DNA of 9,177 nucleotides from Alkalinema sp. CAN_BIN05 (GCA_026786325.1 JAJAYH010000239.1:1-9177); one strand, 5' to 3'. Counted from the first letter of the stretch, positions 1-7,400 are shown. Notes: a model not told the origin generated them from the letters alone. Translations and numbers: made by a program.

Positions 1-1
1 C

Positions 2-640
2 ACAGCCCCCGTTATTCCACGTCAAACAGGCACTATTGAAGACTCGAATTTATCGCCTCTGCTAACCATGTCCGTGGTAGATGAGTTGTACCAAAACGCT
101 TGCTGGCCAAGAGATAAACCCACCAATCAACTAATTACCTTCACGCGAAGTTTAGAGATTTGTCAAAAAAGATTGCCATTGGTTTGGGCGATGCTGCCTG
201 ACGATGAAGTACAGCAATTGCGAGATCACTCAACCTTGACTCGCACTTATAAGAACATGATCTGCCTGCCTTCGCCGCACCCGATGGCATTGTGGATGAC
301 GGCCCTTTACAATCGTGTCGGACATACCGATCGATCTGCCCGCTGGTTTCCGCAGTATTTGGATTTAGCCACAGCTCAGGGTCGCGATACGTTAAGGCTT
401 TTGGGTGAGCGCGGTCGGTATCATCTGCTGGTGTTTGCCCAAGGCCAACCGGAGCGCTGCTCGTTAGTGATTGAGATGCCATTTAATGCGCAGTTGCAAT
501 CATTGATTCAGGAATGGTCGATTTTGAATGCGACTTGGAGATCCGTGAGTGATGCGAGTACGAGTAAAGGCATTTTAAAAACGGAATTCGATAAGCTAAA
601 AACGAAAGTAAATCCTGATTTAAGTCGATTTACCCGTTAG
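2..640 (+). CDS. Hypothetical protein, C-terminal part (probably partial at 5' edge)
   Basis: I do not recognise this protein. The first ATG is at 68 and would give 190 residues, but no Shine-Dalgarno-like sequence precedes it and the same frame stays open, with plausible protein sequence (TAPVIPRQTGTIEDSN...), back to the window edge. I therefore treat it as the end of a longer gene; a 190-residue protein starting at 68 is the alternative. The sequence is soluble-looking, rich in Trp and Arg, with no signal peptide, membrane helix or known catalytic motif. A central part (LPSPHPMALWMTALYNRVGH, then RWFPQYLDLA) looks like a compact alpha/beta fold, and the last 40 residues are polar and Lys-rich (LKTEFDKLKTKVNP). 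The TAG stop is 54 bases from the convergent cytochrome stop. Certain as coding sequence, unknown in function. Confidence 0.75.
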   Translation, partial: TAPVIPRQTGTIEDSNLSPLLTMSVVDELYQNACWPRDKPTNQLITFTRSLEICQKRLPLVWAMLPDDEVQQLRDHSTLTRTYKNMICLPSPHPMALWMTALYNRVGHTDRSARWFPQYLDLATAQGRDTLRLLGERGRYHLLVFAQGQPERCSLVIEMPFNAQLQSLIQEWSILNATWRSVSDASTSKGILKTEFDKLKTKVNPDLSRFTR

Positions 641-644
641 AAAA

Positions 645-688
645 ACATCATTTTCTATCATGAATTTATTCACCTTTAGAAATGATGA
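645..688. terminator. Weak candidate bidirectional terminator
   Basis: Between two convergent genes there is an imperfect inverted repeat: CATCATTTTCT at 646-656 against AGAAATGATG at 678-687, with one bulged T and a loop of about 21 bases. A-rich sequence on the left and T-rich sequence on the right could give a U-tract in both directions. The stem is AT-rich and the loop is long, so efficiency is doubtful; position is the best argument. Confidence 0.3.
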
Positions 689-694
689 TTTACG

Positions 695-1273
695 TTACCA
701 AAACATTGATTCAATCAATTTTTGTTTACCAACCCGCAATGCTAAAAGAACATGAATTGGAATAAATATGAGTACGATCGGAACCGTCATAAAATGAGCA
801 ATCCGTAATGCCTGCCAATCATCGCCAAATAGTTTGACAATCCAATCAAATTGAGCCGATTTATACATTCCAATCCCACTCAAAATTGCAATTAGCAATA
901 CTGGTACAATCACACTGTAAGCAATTCGATGCCAAGAATAGGCAAGGCGCTGAGGATTTTTGCTTTGGGCGATCGCTTGTAGATCTTTCCCACTGACAAA
1001 CCGAATTTTCCAACGCTTACTCAACAAAATGTAAATCCCATAGGCCAAAAGATTCAGCGAGAACAACGTCATGGCTGCAAAATGCCAATCTCGCCCTCCC
1101 GCTAACCAGCCGCCCAATAATAATGCGGGGGGAATGTGAATTCCCGATCGTCCGCCAAAAACTGGATTCGCATCGTAGATTTGTAAACCACTGAGCAACA
1201 TTATGGCCACACTGGCTAAATTAACCCAGTGCAATAGTTTGATAACGATCGATTGAGGAGGTAACGTTTTCAT
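695..1273 (-). CDS. Cytochrome b561 / Ni-Fe-hydrogenase b-type cytochrome family membrane protein
   Basis: A 192-residue integral membrane b-type cytochrome, expected to pass electrons between a quinone pool and a redox partner across the membrane. Four hydrophobic segments are visible at about residues 8-30, 63-85, 117-137 and 159-180. Histidines lie in typical haem-ligand positions: H15 in KLLHWVN, H64 in RDWHFAAM, H115 in SWHRIAYS, H160 in RIAHFM and H174 in IPIHVLLALR. The KLLHW start and SWHR motif fit the bacterial b561/hydrogenase cytochrome fold, and length is normal. In cyanobacteria such cytochromes often sit beside a molybdopterin-dependent oxidoreductase; no such partner is in this window, so the physiological donor is unknown. 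The ATG has only a weak AGG at about -10. It stands alone, divergent from the response regulator and convergent with the gene to its left. Confidence 0.88.
   Translation of the reverse strand: MKTLPPQSIVIKLLHWVNLASVAIMLLSGLQIYDANPVFGGRSGIHIPPALLLGGWLAGGRDWHFAAMTLFSLNLLAYGIYILLSKRWKIRFVSGKDLQAIAQSKNPQRLAYSWHRIAYSVIVPVLLIAILSGIGMYKSAQFDWIVKLFGDDWQALRIAHFMTVPIVLIFIPIHVLLALRVGKQKLIESMFW
969..976. repeat. HIP1 octamer GCGATCGC
   Basis: Perfect copy of the highly iterated palindrome HIP1, abundant in many cyanobacterial genomes, inside the cytochrome gene. It is mainly evidence of taxonomic origin and has no gene-specific role here. Confidence 0.85.
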
Positions 1274-1332
1274 AGAAGCCTAATTAACCTATCCAATCAT
1301 AATACGGCCAACACATTTATCACATTGTCGTC

Positions 1333-1359
1333 ACGAAAAAATTTCGTTACGAAAAAATT
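1333..1359. promoter_or_regulatory. Candidate operator: repeated ACGAAAAAATT with nested palindromes
   Basis: ACGAAAAAATT occurs at 1333-1343 and again at 1349-1359, 16 bases apart. Two overlapping inverted repeats are formed: ACGAAA-AAA-TTTCGT (1333-1347) and TTTCGT-T-ACGAAA (1342-1354, one-base centre). Such a block is a plausible regulator-binding site. It lies about 60-85 bases upstream of the cytochrome start and about 30 bases beyond a possible minus-strand -10 (TATTAT, 1299-1304), a position suited to an activator of that gene. No regulator family is recognised. Confidence 0.35.
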
Positions 1360-1407
1360 CAAACCCGAGTTTATTTCCTACAGTTTGGCTCAAAACACCT
1401 TCTGACT

Positions 1408-1435
1408 TTGATTAAATAATAACTTAGATTATAGT
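1408..1435 (+). promoter_or_regulatory. Candidate sigma-70-type promoter (TTGATT-16-TATAGT)
   Basis: TTGATT at 1408-1413 is followed after 16 bases by TATAGT at 1430-1435, with an alternative TATGAT at 1436-1441. Transcription would start near 1442, just where the foldable stretch begins. It could drive a separate small RNA or a leader of roughly 310 bases for the response regulator. Consensus match is moderate and only positional context supports it. Confidence 0.35.
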
Positions 1436-1440
1436 TATGA

Positions 1441-1608
1441 TGGATACATGATCAGTGTGGGATAGAGGAAAATAGGCTAATCTAGAACTCTGACAGGGTA
1501 GTGCTTCCAGAGCTACTGATTATGCCTCATCCTTCATAGAAGGGCATTACCCTTTTCTATTGAGATTCCGAGGCGGCAGCGATAGATTAATATAGACTTA
1601 GTATTCCA
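1441..1608 (+). ncRNA. Candidate structured RNA or structured 5' leader
   Basis: Nested complementary segments allow a long rod-like fold. An outer stem is TGGATAC (1441-1447) with GTATTCCA (1601-1608, one bulge). A second is AATAG (1471-1475) with CTATT (1557-1561). The strongest is AGGGTAGTGC (1495-1504) with GCATTACCCT (1544-1553), ten pairs including one G-U. An apical hairpin is CCTTC-ATA-GAAGG (1531-1543). GCAT at 1544-1547 could instead pair with ATGC at 1522-1525, so two exclusive folds exist. Overall size and shape recall bacterial 6S RNA, but I see no primary-sequence proof of that. A leader of the downstream response-regulator mRNA is equally possible. No conservation data are available, so this is tentative. 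Confidence 0.28.
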
Positions 1609-1627
1609 TTCAGTGAGGCTTATAGTA

Positions 1628-1659
1628 CTTTAAAATTGGTTAGCTTTAAAATTGGTTAG
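1628..1659 (+). repeat. Perfect 16-bp tandem duplication upstream of a -10 box
   Basis: CTTTAAAATTGGTTAG occurs twice back to back (1628-1643, 1644-1659) without mismatch. The second copy ends 11 bases before TATAAT at 1671. Two identical boxes over the -35 region are typical of activator-dependent promoters, so this is a candidate binding site for a regulator of the REC-PAS gene. It may instead be a chance slippage duplication. Confidence 0.6.
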
Positions 1660-1670
1660 AATATTTAATT

Positions 1671-1676
1671 TATAAT
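1671..1676 (+). promoter_or_regulatory. Candidate -10 box of the REC-PAS gene
   Basis: Perfect TATAAT, 80 bases upstream of the ATG at 1756. No good -35 hexamer sits 16-18 bases upstream; that place is taken by the second 16-bp repeat. Transcription would start near 1683, at a short stem (CTCC 1682-1685 with GGAG 1697-1700) that would bury the AGGAGG at 1696-1701. Confidence 0.4.
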
Positions 1677-1755
1677 ATTATCTCCGCCTATGATTAGGAG
1701 GAAATTACATTTTCTATGTTGATGCTTTTAATGTCTATCCGGAGTGACTTTTTAG

Positions 1756-2952
1756 ATGGCCACCCAAGATTTATCGCCACCGCTAAACTTTCTCGACAAA
1801 CTGGAATTATCTCCCGTCACTCGATACTACATAACTCAGTTTGTTCGTCACAATTTCGATCGGTTGATCGTCAATTCTCCTATGGACCGATCGGTTGAAC
1901 AGGGATTAAGTCCTAACTTGCATGATGGCCAAGTACGACTCGAACGCCTTGCATTAGAGCATCAGACTTTGATTGGTCAAGGGGCAATTCATCAGGATTC
2001 AATGCGATCGATCGAATCTGAAATCCTTCGTATGGTTGGGCTACGGTTTGATGATTCCCATCGCAAAGGAACGATTTTGGTCGTGGATGATACGACTGAA
2101 GTGCTACGTTTTTTCACTCAAATGCTAACTCAACAAGGCTATGAAGTTTGTAGTGCCATCAGCGGGTCTGTCGCCCTTAAGCACGCACCGACCATTGAAC
2201 CTAGTTTGATTTTGTTGGATATCATGATGCCCGGTTTGGATGGGTATGAAGTGTGTGAACGGCTGAAAGCAGACGAAAAAACGCGGGATATTCCGGTGAT
2301 TTTTATGAGCGCCATTCATGAACCATTAGATAAAGTGCGGGCCTTCGCAGTTGGCGGGGTTGATTATTTAACCAAACCAATTCAAAAAGAAGAATTATTA
2401 GTGCGAATTGAACATCAATTGACCTTAAAACGATTACAAGATCAATTACGATCGCAATCTTCTCAACTCAACTCTCAACTCAACTCTCAACTCAACTCTC
2501 AACTCAACTCTCAACTCAATAATGTTGAGCCGACCCAAGGCTTCTGGCAGCGATCGTTAGACGGTTTTTATCAAGCGAGTATTGATGGTCGTTTTTTGGC
2601 CGTGAACCCCGCCTATGCCGCACTACTAGGTTACGATCATTCAAATACTGTTTTGCAGACCATTACCTCCATTGCCCAGCAGGTTTATCTTAATCCGGGG
2701 CGATGGGCTGAACTTGTCACCTATCTTCAGCAATGTCAGTCTGTGACGCAGTTTGAGTCGCCAATTCAAATGCTCAATGGCGAGACTCGGTGGATTTCTG
2801 AATCAGTGCGTTTGGTGCAAGACGGTGCGGGATTGCTTTATACCTTAGAGGGAACTGTTCGGGATATTACAGCGCGCAAACAAGCCGAACAATCGCGGGA
2901 GACCGATCGGCTAAAGCTACATTATCCGTCCCCGCTAGATGAGGTGTTGTAA
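1756..2952 (+). CDS. REC-PAS two-component response regulator without output domain
   Basis: A 398-residue soluble signalling protein. Residues 1-100 are a mostly helical region I cannot assign. Residues about 106-222 form a complete receiver domain: acidic pair D111/D112, phospho-acceptor D155 in LLLDIMMPG, S185 at the Thr/Ser switch position and K207 in LTKPI. Residues 223-260 are a polar linker containing (SQLN)5 at 236-255. Residues about 262-380 form a PAS domain with its PAC end (GTVRDITARKQAEQ). The protein stops about 20 residues later, where homologous architectures normally continue into a histidine kinase, GGDEF or cyclase domain, so output must be by protein contact. The start follows an in-frame TAG directly and GGAG (1741-1744) lies 11 bases upstream. 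No cognate kinase gene is in the window. Ligand of the PAS domain is unknown. Confidence 0.93.
   Translation: MATQDLSPPLNFLDKLELSPVTRYYITQFVRHNFDRLIVNSPMDRSVEQGLSPNLHDGQVRLERLALEHQTLIGQGAIHQDSMRSIESEILRMVGLRFDDSHRKGTILVVDDTTEVLRFFTQMLTQQGYEVCSAISGSVALKHAPTIEPSLILLDIMMPGLDGYEVCERLKADEKTRDIPVIFMSAIHEPLDKVRAFAVGGVDYLTKPIQKEELLVRIEHQLTLKRLQDQLRSQSSQLNSQLNSQLNSQLNSQLNNVEPTQGFWQRSLDGFYQASIDGRFLAVNPAYAALLGYDHSNTVLQTITSIAQQVYLNPGRWAELVTYLQQCQSVTQFESPIQMLNGETRWISESVRLVQDGAGLLYTLEGTVRDITARKQAEQSRETDRLKLHYPSPLDEVL
2461..2520 (+). repeat. 12-bp coding minisatellite, five units (SQLN)5
   Basis: TCTCAACTCAAC is repeated four times without a mismatch, followed by a fifth unit ending in AAT. Each unit codes for Ser-Gln-Leu-Asn, giving a 20-residue repeat exactly between the receiver and PAS domains. 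A change of copy number keeps the frame and alters only linker length, by four residues per unit. Identity at the DNA level, including third codon positions, points to recent slippage. Confidence 0.95.
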
Positions 2953-2987
2953 GAAGGTGCTTGAAAAGGCGGGGCTGTGACGATTGA

Positions 2988-3130
2988 GACCCGATCCCCC
3001 TAGCCCCCTTAATGAGGGGAAACTAGAATGCAGATCTTAGTTCTTATTATTAAGGGCGATCTACATGACATCAATGAAAGTATGCAACTCTTAGTCCCCC
3101 TTAATAAGGTGGATTTAGGGGGATCGGGTC
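2988..3130. mobile_element. MITE-like inverted-repeat element, 143 bp
   Basis: The ends are perfect 15-bp inverted repeats, GACCCGATCCCCCTA at 2988-3002 and its complement at 3116-3130. The similarity continues imperfectly to about 35 bases on each side, and each arm contains its own small hairpin (for example CCCCTT-AAT-GAGGGG at 3005-3019). There is no room for a transposase. GATTGA (2982-2987) and GATTAA (3131-3136) flank it directly and match at five of six positions, a possible decayed target duplication. Ends beginning GATCCCCCTAAAT are a known type of short dispersed repeat in cyanobacteria. It sits between the REC-PAS gene and the AAA-like gene; its right end is 18 bases before the latter's ribosome binding site. 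It might act as a terminator for the first gene. Confidence 0.75.
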
Positions 3131-3159
3131 GATTAAACAAATGTCTATGGAGTTAGGGT

Positions 3160-4452
3160 TTGAATTATCGTTATCAAGTGGGTGGCAGTTTAGTTTGGAA
3201 TGCACCAAGTTACGTGGTTCGTCAGGCGGATCTTGATTTTTTGCAGGCATTGAAATGCGGTGAATTTTGCTATGTATTTAATGCGAGGCAAATGGGAAAG
3301 TCGAGTTTGAGGGTGCGGGCCATGCGCGAATTGCAGCAACAGGGCATACGTTGTGGCGTGATTGATGCGACATTATTGGGTTCACAATTGACAACCCCAG
3401 AGCAATGGTATGCATCGTTTGTTTGTTCGGTGGCCCAGAGTTTTGACTTAGATATTCATGTGCCGACCTGGTGGCGTGCCCATGATTCACTATCTATGAT
3501 TGCTCGATTAACTGCCTTTTTTGAAGAGTTTTTAATGCAGGTTGACCAGTCTGTAGTGATTTTTTTGGATGAGATTGATTACACCCTTGGATTGCCGTTT
3601 GCATTAGATGACTTTTTTGTTTTTTTGCGGGCAATTCACGATCGTAGATCGAGCAATCCATTATTTGGGAAATTGACTTGGGCCATGTTGGGCGTAACAA
3701 CGCCTTATGATCTGATGAATGACCCGAGACGATCGGGCTTTAACCTAGGTCATGCGATCGAGTTAACGGGCTTTCAAGAGCATGAGGTTTTTCCCTTAGC
3801 TCAGGGACTAGTAGGCTGTGTGGCGAAACCGATGGTGGTGATGAGGGAAATCTTGCGCTGGACCAATGGTCAGCCCTTTCTGACTCAAAAAATCTGTTCG
3901 TTAGTATTGAGGGCTAGTGAGTCCAGTATTCAGGGAACATTGATGGCGTTGCCGCCGGGGAGCGAAGGCTATTGGGTAGATCAATTAGTGCAGACTAATT
4001 TGATTCAGGATTGGGAAGTAAAGGATAATCCCGAGCATTTGCGAACCGTGCGCGATCGGTTCGTAAAAAGTCCGCGATCAGCATCACTGCTGGCGTTATA
4101 TGCGGCAATGCTGGACCAAGTTCAGGTGGTAGATGACCAGGCCATGACGTTGGAGTTTGTGTTGACGGGGTTAGTGGAGCGTCGGCCAACGGGATTGGTT
4201 GTAAAAAACAAGGTGTATGAAACGATTTTTTCGCGGACATGGCTTGAGCAAGAGCAGGCCATATTGGCGGTGAGTAAACCTACTGCCGATCGTCGATTAA
4301 TTCCCGATCATCGTCAGAAGCGACAGACTCCCGATCGGGTTGAACCAAAAGCCATAGAAGTCAAATCATCACCCGATCGGTTTTGGTTGGGCTTGGGATT
4401 GGGCATTACGATCGGGAGTCTGTTAACGCGATTGTTTAGTCGTCCGTTCTAA
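3160..4452 (+). CDS. AAA-like (AAA_35) P-loop ATPase with C-terminal membrane tail
   Basis: A 430-residue protein of the cyanobacteria-rich AAA-like family, P-loop ATPases thought to be signalling switches. The N-terminus (YQVGGSLVWNAPSYVVRQAD) is the family signature. The nucleotide-binding motif is NARQMGKSSL (41-50, K47), lacking the first Gly of a classical Walker A as is usual in this family. Walker B is VVIFLDEID (132-140, D137/E138), then a sensor-like GVTTPYDL (178-185) and NGQPFLTQKIC (236-246). Residues about 300-365 look like a winged-helix module. A charged linker (370-406) leads to a hydrophobic segment (about 408-422) and a basic end, suggesting tail anchoring to a membrane. Many relatives carry WD40, TPR or CHASE2 domains here; this one has none. 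The start is TTG: a stop lies at 3154-3156, and GGAG (3149-3152) is 7 bases upstream. It ends 10 bases from the convergent NACHT gene. Confidence 0.9.
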   Translation: MNYRYQVGGSLVWNAPSYVVRQADLDFLQALKCGEFCYVFNARQMGKSSLRVRAMRELQQQGIRCGVIDATLLGSQLTTPEQWYASFVCSVAQSFDLDIHVPTWWRAHDSLSMIARLTAFFEEFLMQVDQSVVIFLDEIDYTLGLPFALDDFFVFLRAIHDRRSSNPLFGKLTWAMLGVTTPYDLMNDPRRSGFNLGHAIELTGFQEHEVFPLAQGLVGCVAKPMVVMREILRWTNGQPFLTQKICSLVLRASESSIQGTLMALPPGSEGYWVDQLVQTNLIQDWEVKDNPEHLRTVRDRFVKSPRSASLLALYAAMLDQVQVVDDQAMTLEFVLTGLVERRPTGLVVKNKVYETIFSRTWLEQEQAILAVSKPTADRRLIPDHRQKRQTPDRVEPKAIEVKSSPDRFWLGLGLGITIGSLLTRLFSRPF

Positions 4453-4462
4453 CCACTCACAG

Positions 4463-7400
4463 CTAACGACTGGCCACAACAATTCTTGAGGTCGCTTCTC
4501 CATTAATCCGCCAAAGGGCACGGCTAGCTTCTTGTCGCACTAATTCATGTTCACCGCCACAAATAGCAATTAAATCGGGCACCGCTTCTTTTGCTCCAGT
4601 CCCGATCGACCCCAAAGTATAAGCTGCCACCCATCGCACTTGCCAATCTTCATCCTGAAGAACCTTACGCAAAGCTGGAACAGCAGAATTTGCACCATCT
4701 TGAAAGTTCGCCAAAATCCAGGCAGCAGTGCTACGAATATGGGCTGTTTTACTCTCAAGAGCACAAACTAGAGCAGGAATTGCTATTGTGCCGATTTTGC
4801 CAAGGGACACGATGGCTTCACAAGCAACTCGGCGATCGTCGTCGCGCATCCGATCGACCAACACGGGAATCGCATTTCGTCCTTCGGCCCCCATAAGTCC
4901 GATCGTCTTAATTACCTCTTGGCGAATTTGCCATTCTGGCGCATGAATTTCGCGAACTAATGCAGGTAATACTGATTGTGCCGCTGCACCGAGATCACCT
5001 AATTCTCGAATTGCCCGTAACTTAGTCTCCAAAATACCATTGCTCAGTTTTGGCACAAGCCGTGCAAGACGTTGTTCAATTTGATTACGACGCAGCATTT
5101 CCGTACTCAATCCGACCCGCTGGCCCAATTCATTAAGAACATTCTCTGGAATATCCATCTCCACACCTCGGCTTAAGCAACAATCCCGTAATGCTAATAG
5201 AAATCCATGAATACTTTCCGGCGCACCTGGCATCGCATCGGCTTGAATCATGAAATTCTTCCAAAGGTAGGTTTCATTACCGTACAGTTCAACTAAATAT
5301 AATGCAGCAAGGCATTCGGCCAAGGGATCGAGAGAGAATGAGATTTGATCTTGGGCCGGACCGACAGTTTGCAATATCCGTAAACGAGTTTGTAAATGAC
5401 GGAGCCTGAGTTTGGCGGTTGCTGAATCGATTCCGCAGGCCAATTCCAATTCAGTCAATAACGTATCGCGTTTGACCGGAGCCGGACGAAAGTTATATTT
5501 CAGACATTCCCAAGCAGTCACTTTTGCATCTTGATGAACAGTAGGATTGTCAGGTTCATTTGGATTATGATCACGATTTAATTCATTCAAATAGCTCAGC
5601 ATTAAATCAGGAATATTATCCGGCAAATGGCTATTCGTAATACCAGATTTGTGCGCAATGATCTGCTCGGCATACAGCTTGGCTAGCAATACTGTGACAT
5701 TGCGCTGACCGACCATCTTAGATAGTTGGCTACAGGCATCGAAATATTCTGAATCGGTGAATAGATCGCGTTTGTTACATTGAGTTAAATAAGCTTCTAA
5801 GAATGACGACAATCGATTCCCTTCAATTCGCATTGGACGCATTAATGTTTTGGGAACATTGTCGAGATTTTCTTCAACACGAGAGGTGACAATCAACGCA
5901 TTGGCAGGGAAATCTGGATGTCCAGGACGAATCTCTCGTCTTGTAGCATCGCTGAGTTCAGACATTCGATCAACAATAACCAAAATCCGTCGTTGACGTA
6001 ATAGTTTTTCAATAAAGTCATCACTTAAAGGTTCGGCAGAATCAACTAACGCTTGAAGTTGTCCACGAATGGCTTCCCTAAATGGGTCTTTGCCTGCATT
6101 TACTTTGAAGTCTAGTTCTTGTTCAATCAAAACTGGAATCATCCGATGACGGCATAGACGTTTTGTCCGATCGTCCGACATAGACCATTGTGCTAATTGA
6201 CAAGCCAAACTAGTTTTACCAATACCGCCTTCACCCCAAATTAGAATACATTGTCGTCCATCCAAAAAGATGGCTTGAATATCTTTACTGCTAATTTCGG
6301 CGATAGTATTGCCTTGTAATACGACAGGAATGGGAATGTATACGCGCCGATCGTTGACGGTACTTTTATTCGCAAATGCGTCATGGGCAATGGTGAGTTG
6401 CCGATCGACCCAGGCATCCAGAACTCGCGGATGGTAATGTAACCAGCCTAAAAACATGACAAATCGCAAGGGTACTTTAATGGTATTCCCTAAGGGCGTA
6501 GGCAATTCAAGGTCAGTGTAGGGCTTTAGGAGATCATTTACTTTTAATAGCCATAATGGTTTGAGTAGTAGGACTAAAAGCCAAAAGCTAGGAGTCACTA
6601 GAATATACAATACGATTAAGGCAAAGACTGGATTTTCTTTACTCCATTCAATCGTTTGATCTAAATGACGACTCGCTTTGGCGGCTTTGGCGGCTTTGAT
6701 GACTACGATCGATCGGCGTAGAGTATTCCGAACTTCTTGATTAGTATTGCTTTTTGGATCTTCAAAAATAACGGAGACTTTATCGAGAGTGACGATCGTG
6801 GATGTTAGATCATCACGGGAAAATTTAGACGTTTCATCTTGAATATAGCCCGCCAATTGATTGATTGAACTCGCGGCACTAATCCGAACACCAATGTCAT
6901 CGTCATTTAATGCAATAGCGAGAGCGGTGAGAGTTTCGGGCGTGTTGGAGGTGATTTTGCCAAGACTGGAGGCAACATTTTGTCTGACATTTTTGTCGGA
7001 ATCTTGGAGTGCACGTCGGAGTTCTGGCAGTACAGGTTCAGCAGTTTCGCCCATACGACCAAGAGTGAGGGCCGCCCAGGTTCGGACTTTTGCATCTTCG
7101 TTGGTGAGAGCTTGGCTTACATCGGGCACAGCGACGTTGGCTTCACTGCCGATTTGGCCGAGGGCCATCAATGCGGCAACGCTGATATCGCTGTCATTTC
7201 CCTGAATCAGTTTACTGAGTCCTCGGGCCGCAGGTTTAGCATCTTTCCCTAGACGACTTAGGGTGTTGATGATGGTTTTACGAATCACTCGATCGGGATC
7301 GCTTAGTCCTTCAATAAGCTGAGGAAGGGCACTCTGAGCATCGCTGCCAAAGCTGGATAGGGAATTTATGGCGTTGATCCGAACAATAGGATTGGGATCG

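Larger units (their letters stand above)
1274..1755. other. 482-base intergenic region between divergent genes
   Basis: AT-rich sequence separating the start of the cytochrome gene (-) from that of the response regulator (+). No convincing protein gene lies in it. It contains repeated ACGAAAAAATT motifs (1333-1359), a promoter-like pair (1408-1435), a foldable stretch (1441-1608), a perfect 16-bp tandem duplication (1628-1659), a TATAAT box (1671-1676) and an AGGAGG (1696-1701). These are listed separately. The density of signals suggests that both flanking genes are controlled here, and that the response-regulator transcript may have a long leader. Confidence 0.7.

Noticed and set aside
141..482. 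113-codon minus-strand frame opposite the first gene
   Set aside because: A frame shadow: low-complexity product without homology signals, antisense to a better coding frame.
1441..1608. Firm assignment of the foldable region as 6S RNA
   Set aside because: Only overall shape is similar; I could not identify conserved 6S sequence blocks or a known genomic neighbour.
1716..1898. 60-codon plus-strand frame beginning at the ATG after AGGAGG
   Set aside because: Most of it overlaps the well-supported REC-PAS gene in another frame and the product has no recognisable features. Kept only as a possible upstream regulatory frame.
2461..2520. Tandem repeats considered as a CRISPR array
   Set aside because: Units are contiguous without spacers and lie in frame within a coding sequence.
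2953..3159. REC-PAS gene truncated by the MITE-like insertion
   Set aside because: The stop codon is 35 bases before the element and no remnant of an output domain is readable on either side, so insertion is not shown to be the cause.
6861..7205. Plus-strand frames opposite the HEAT repeats of the NACHT gene
   Set aside because: Repetitive antisense of HEAT codons; products rich in Ser, Arg and Ala with no motif.
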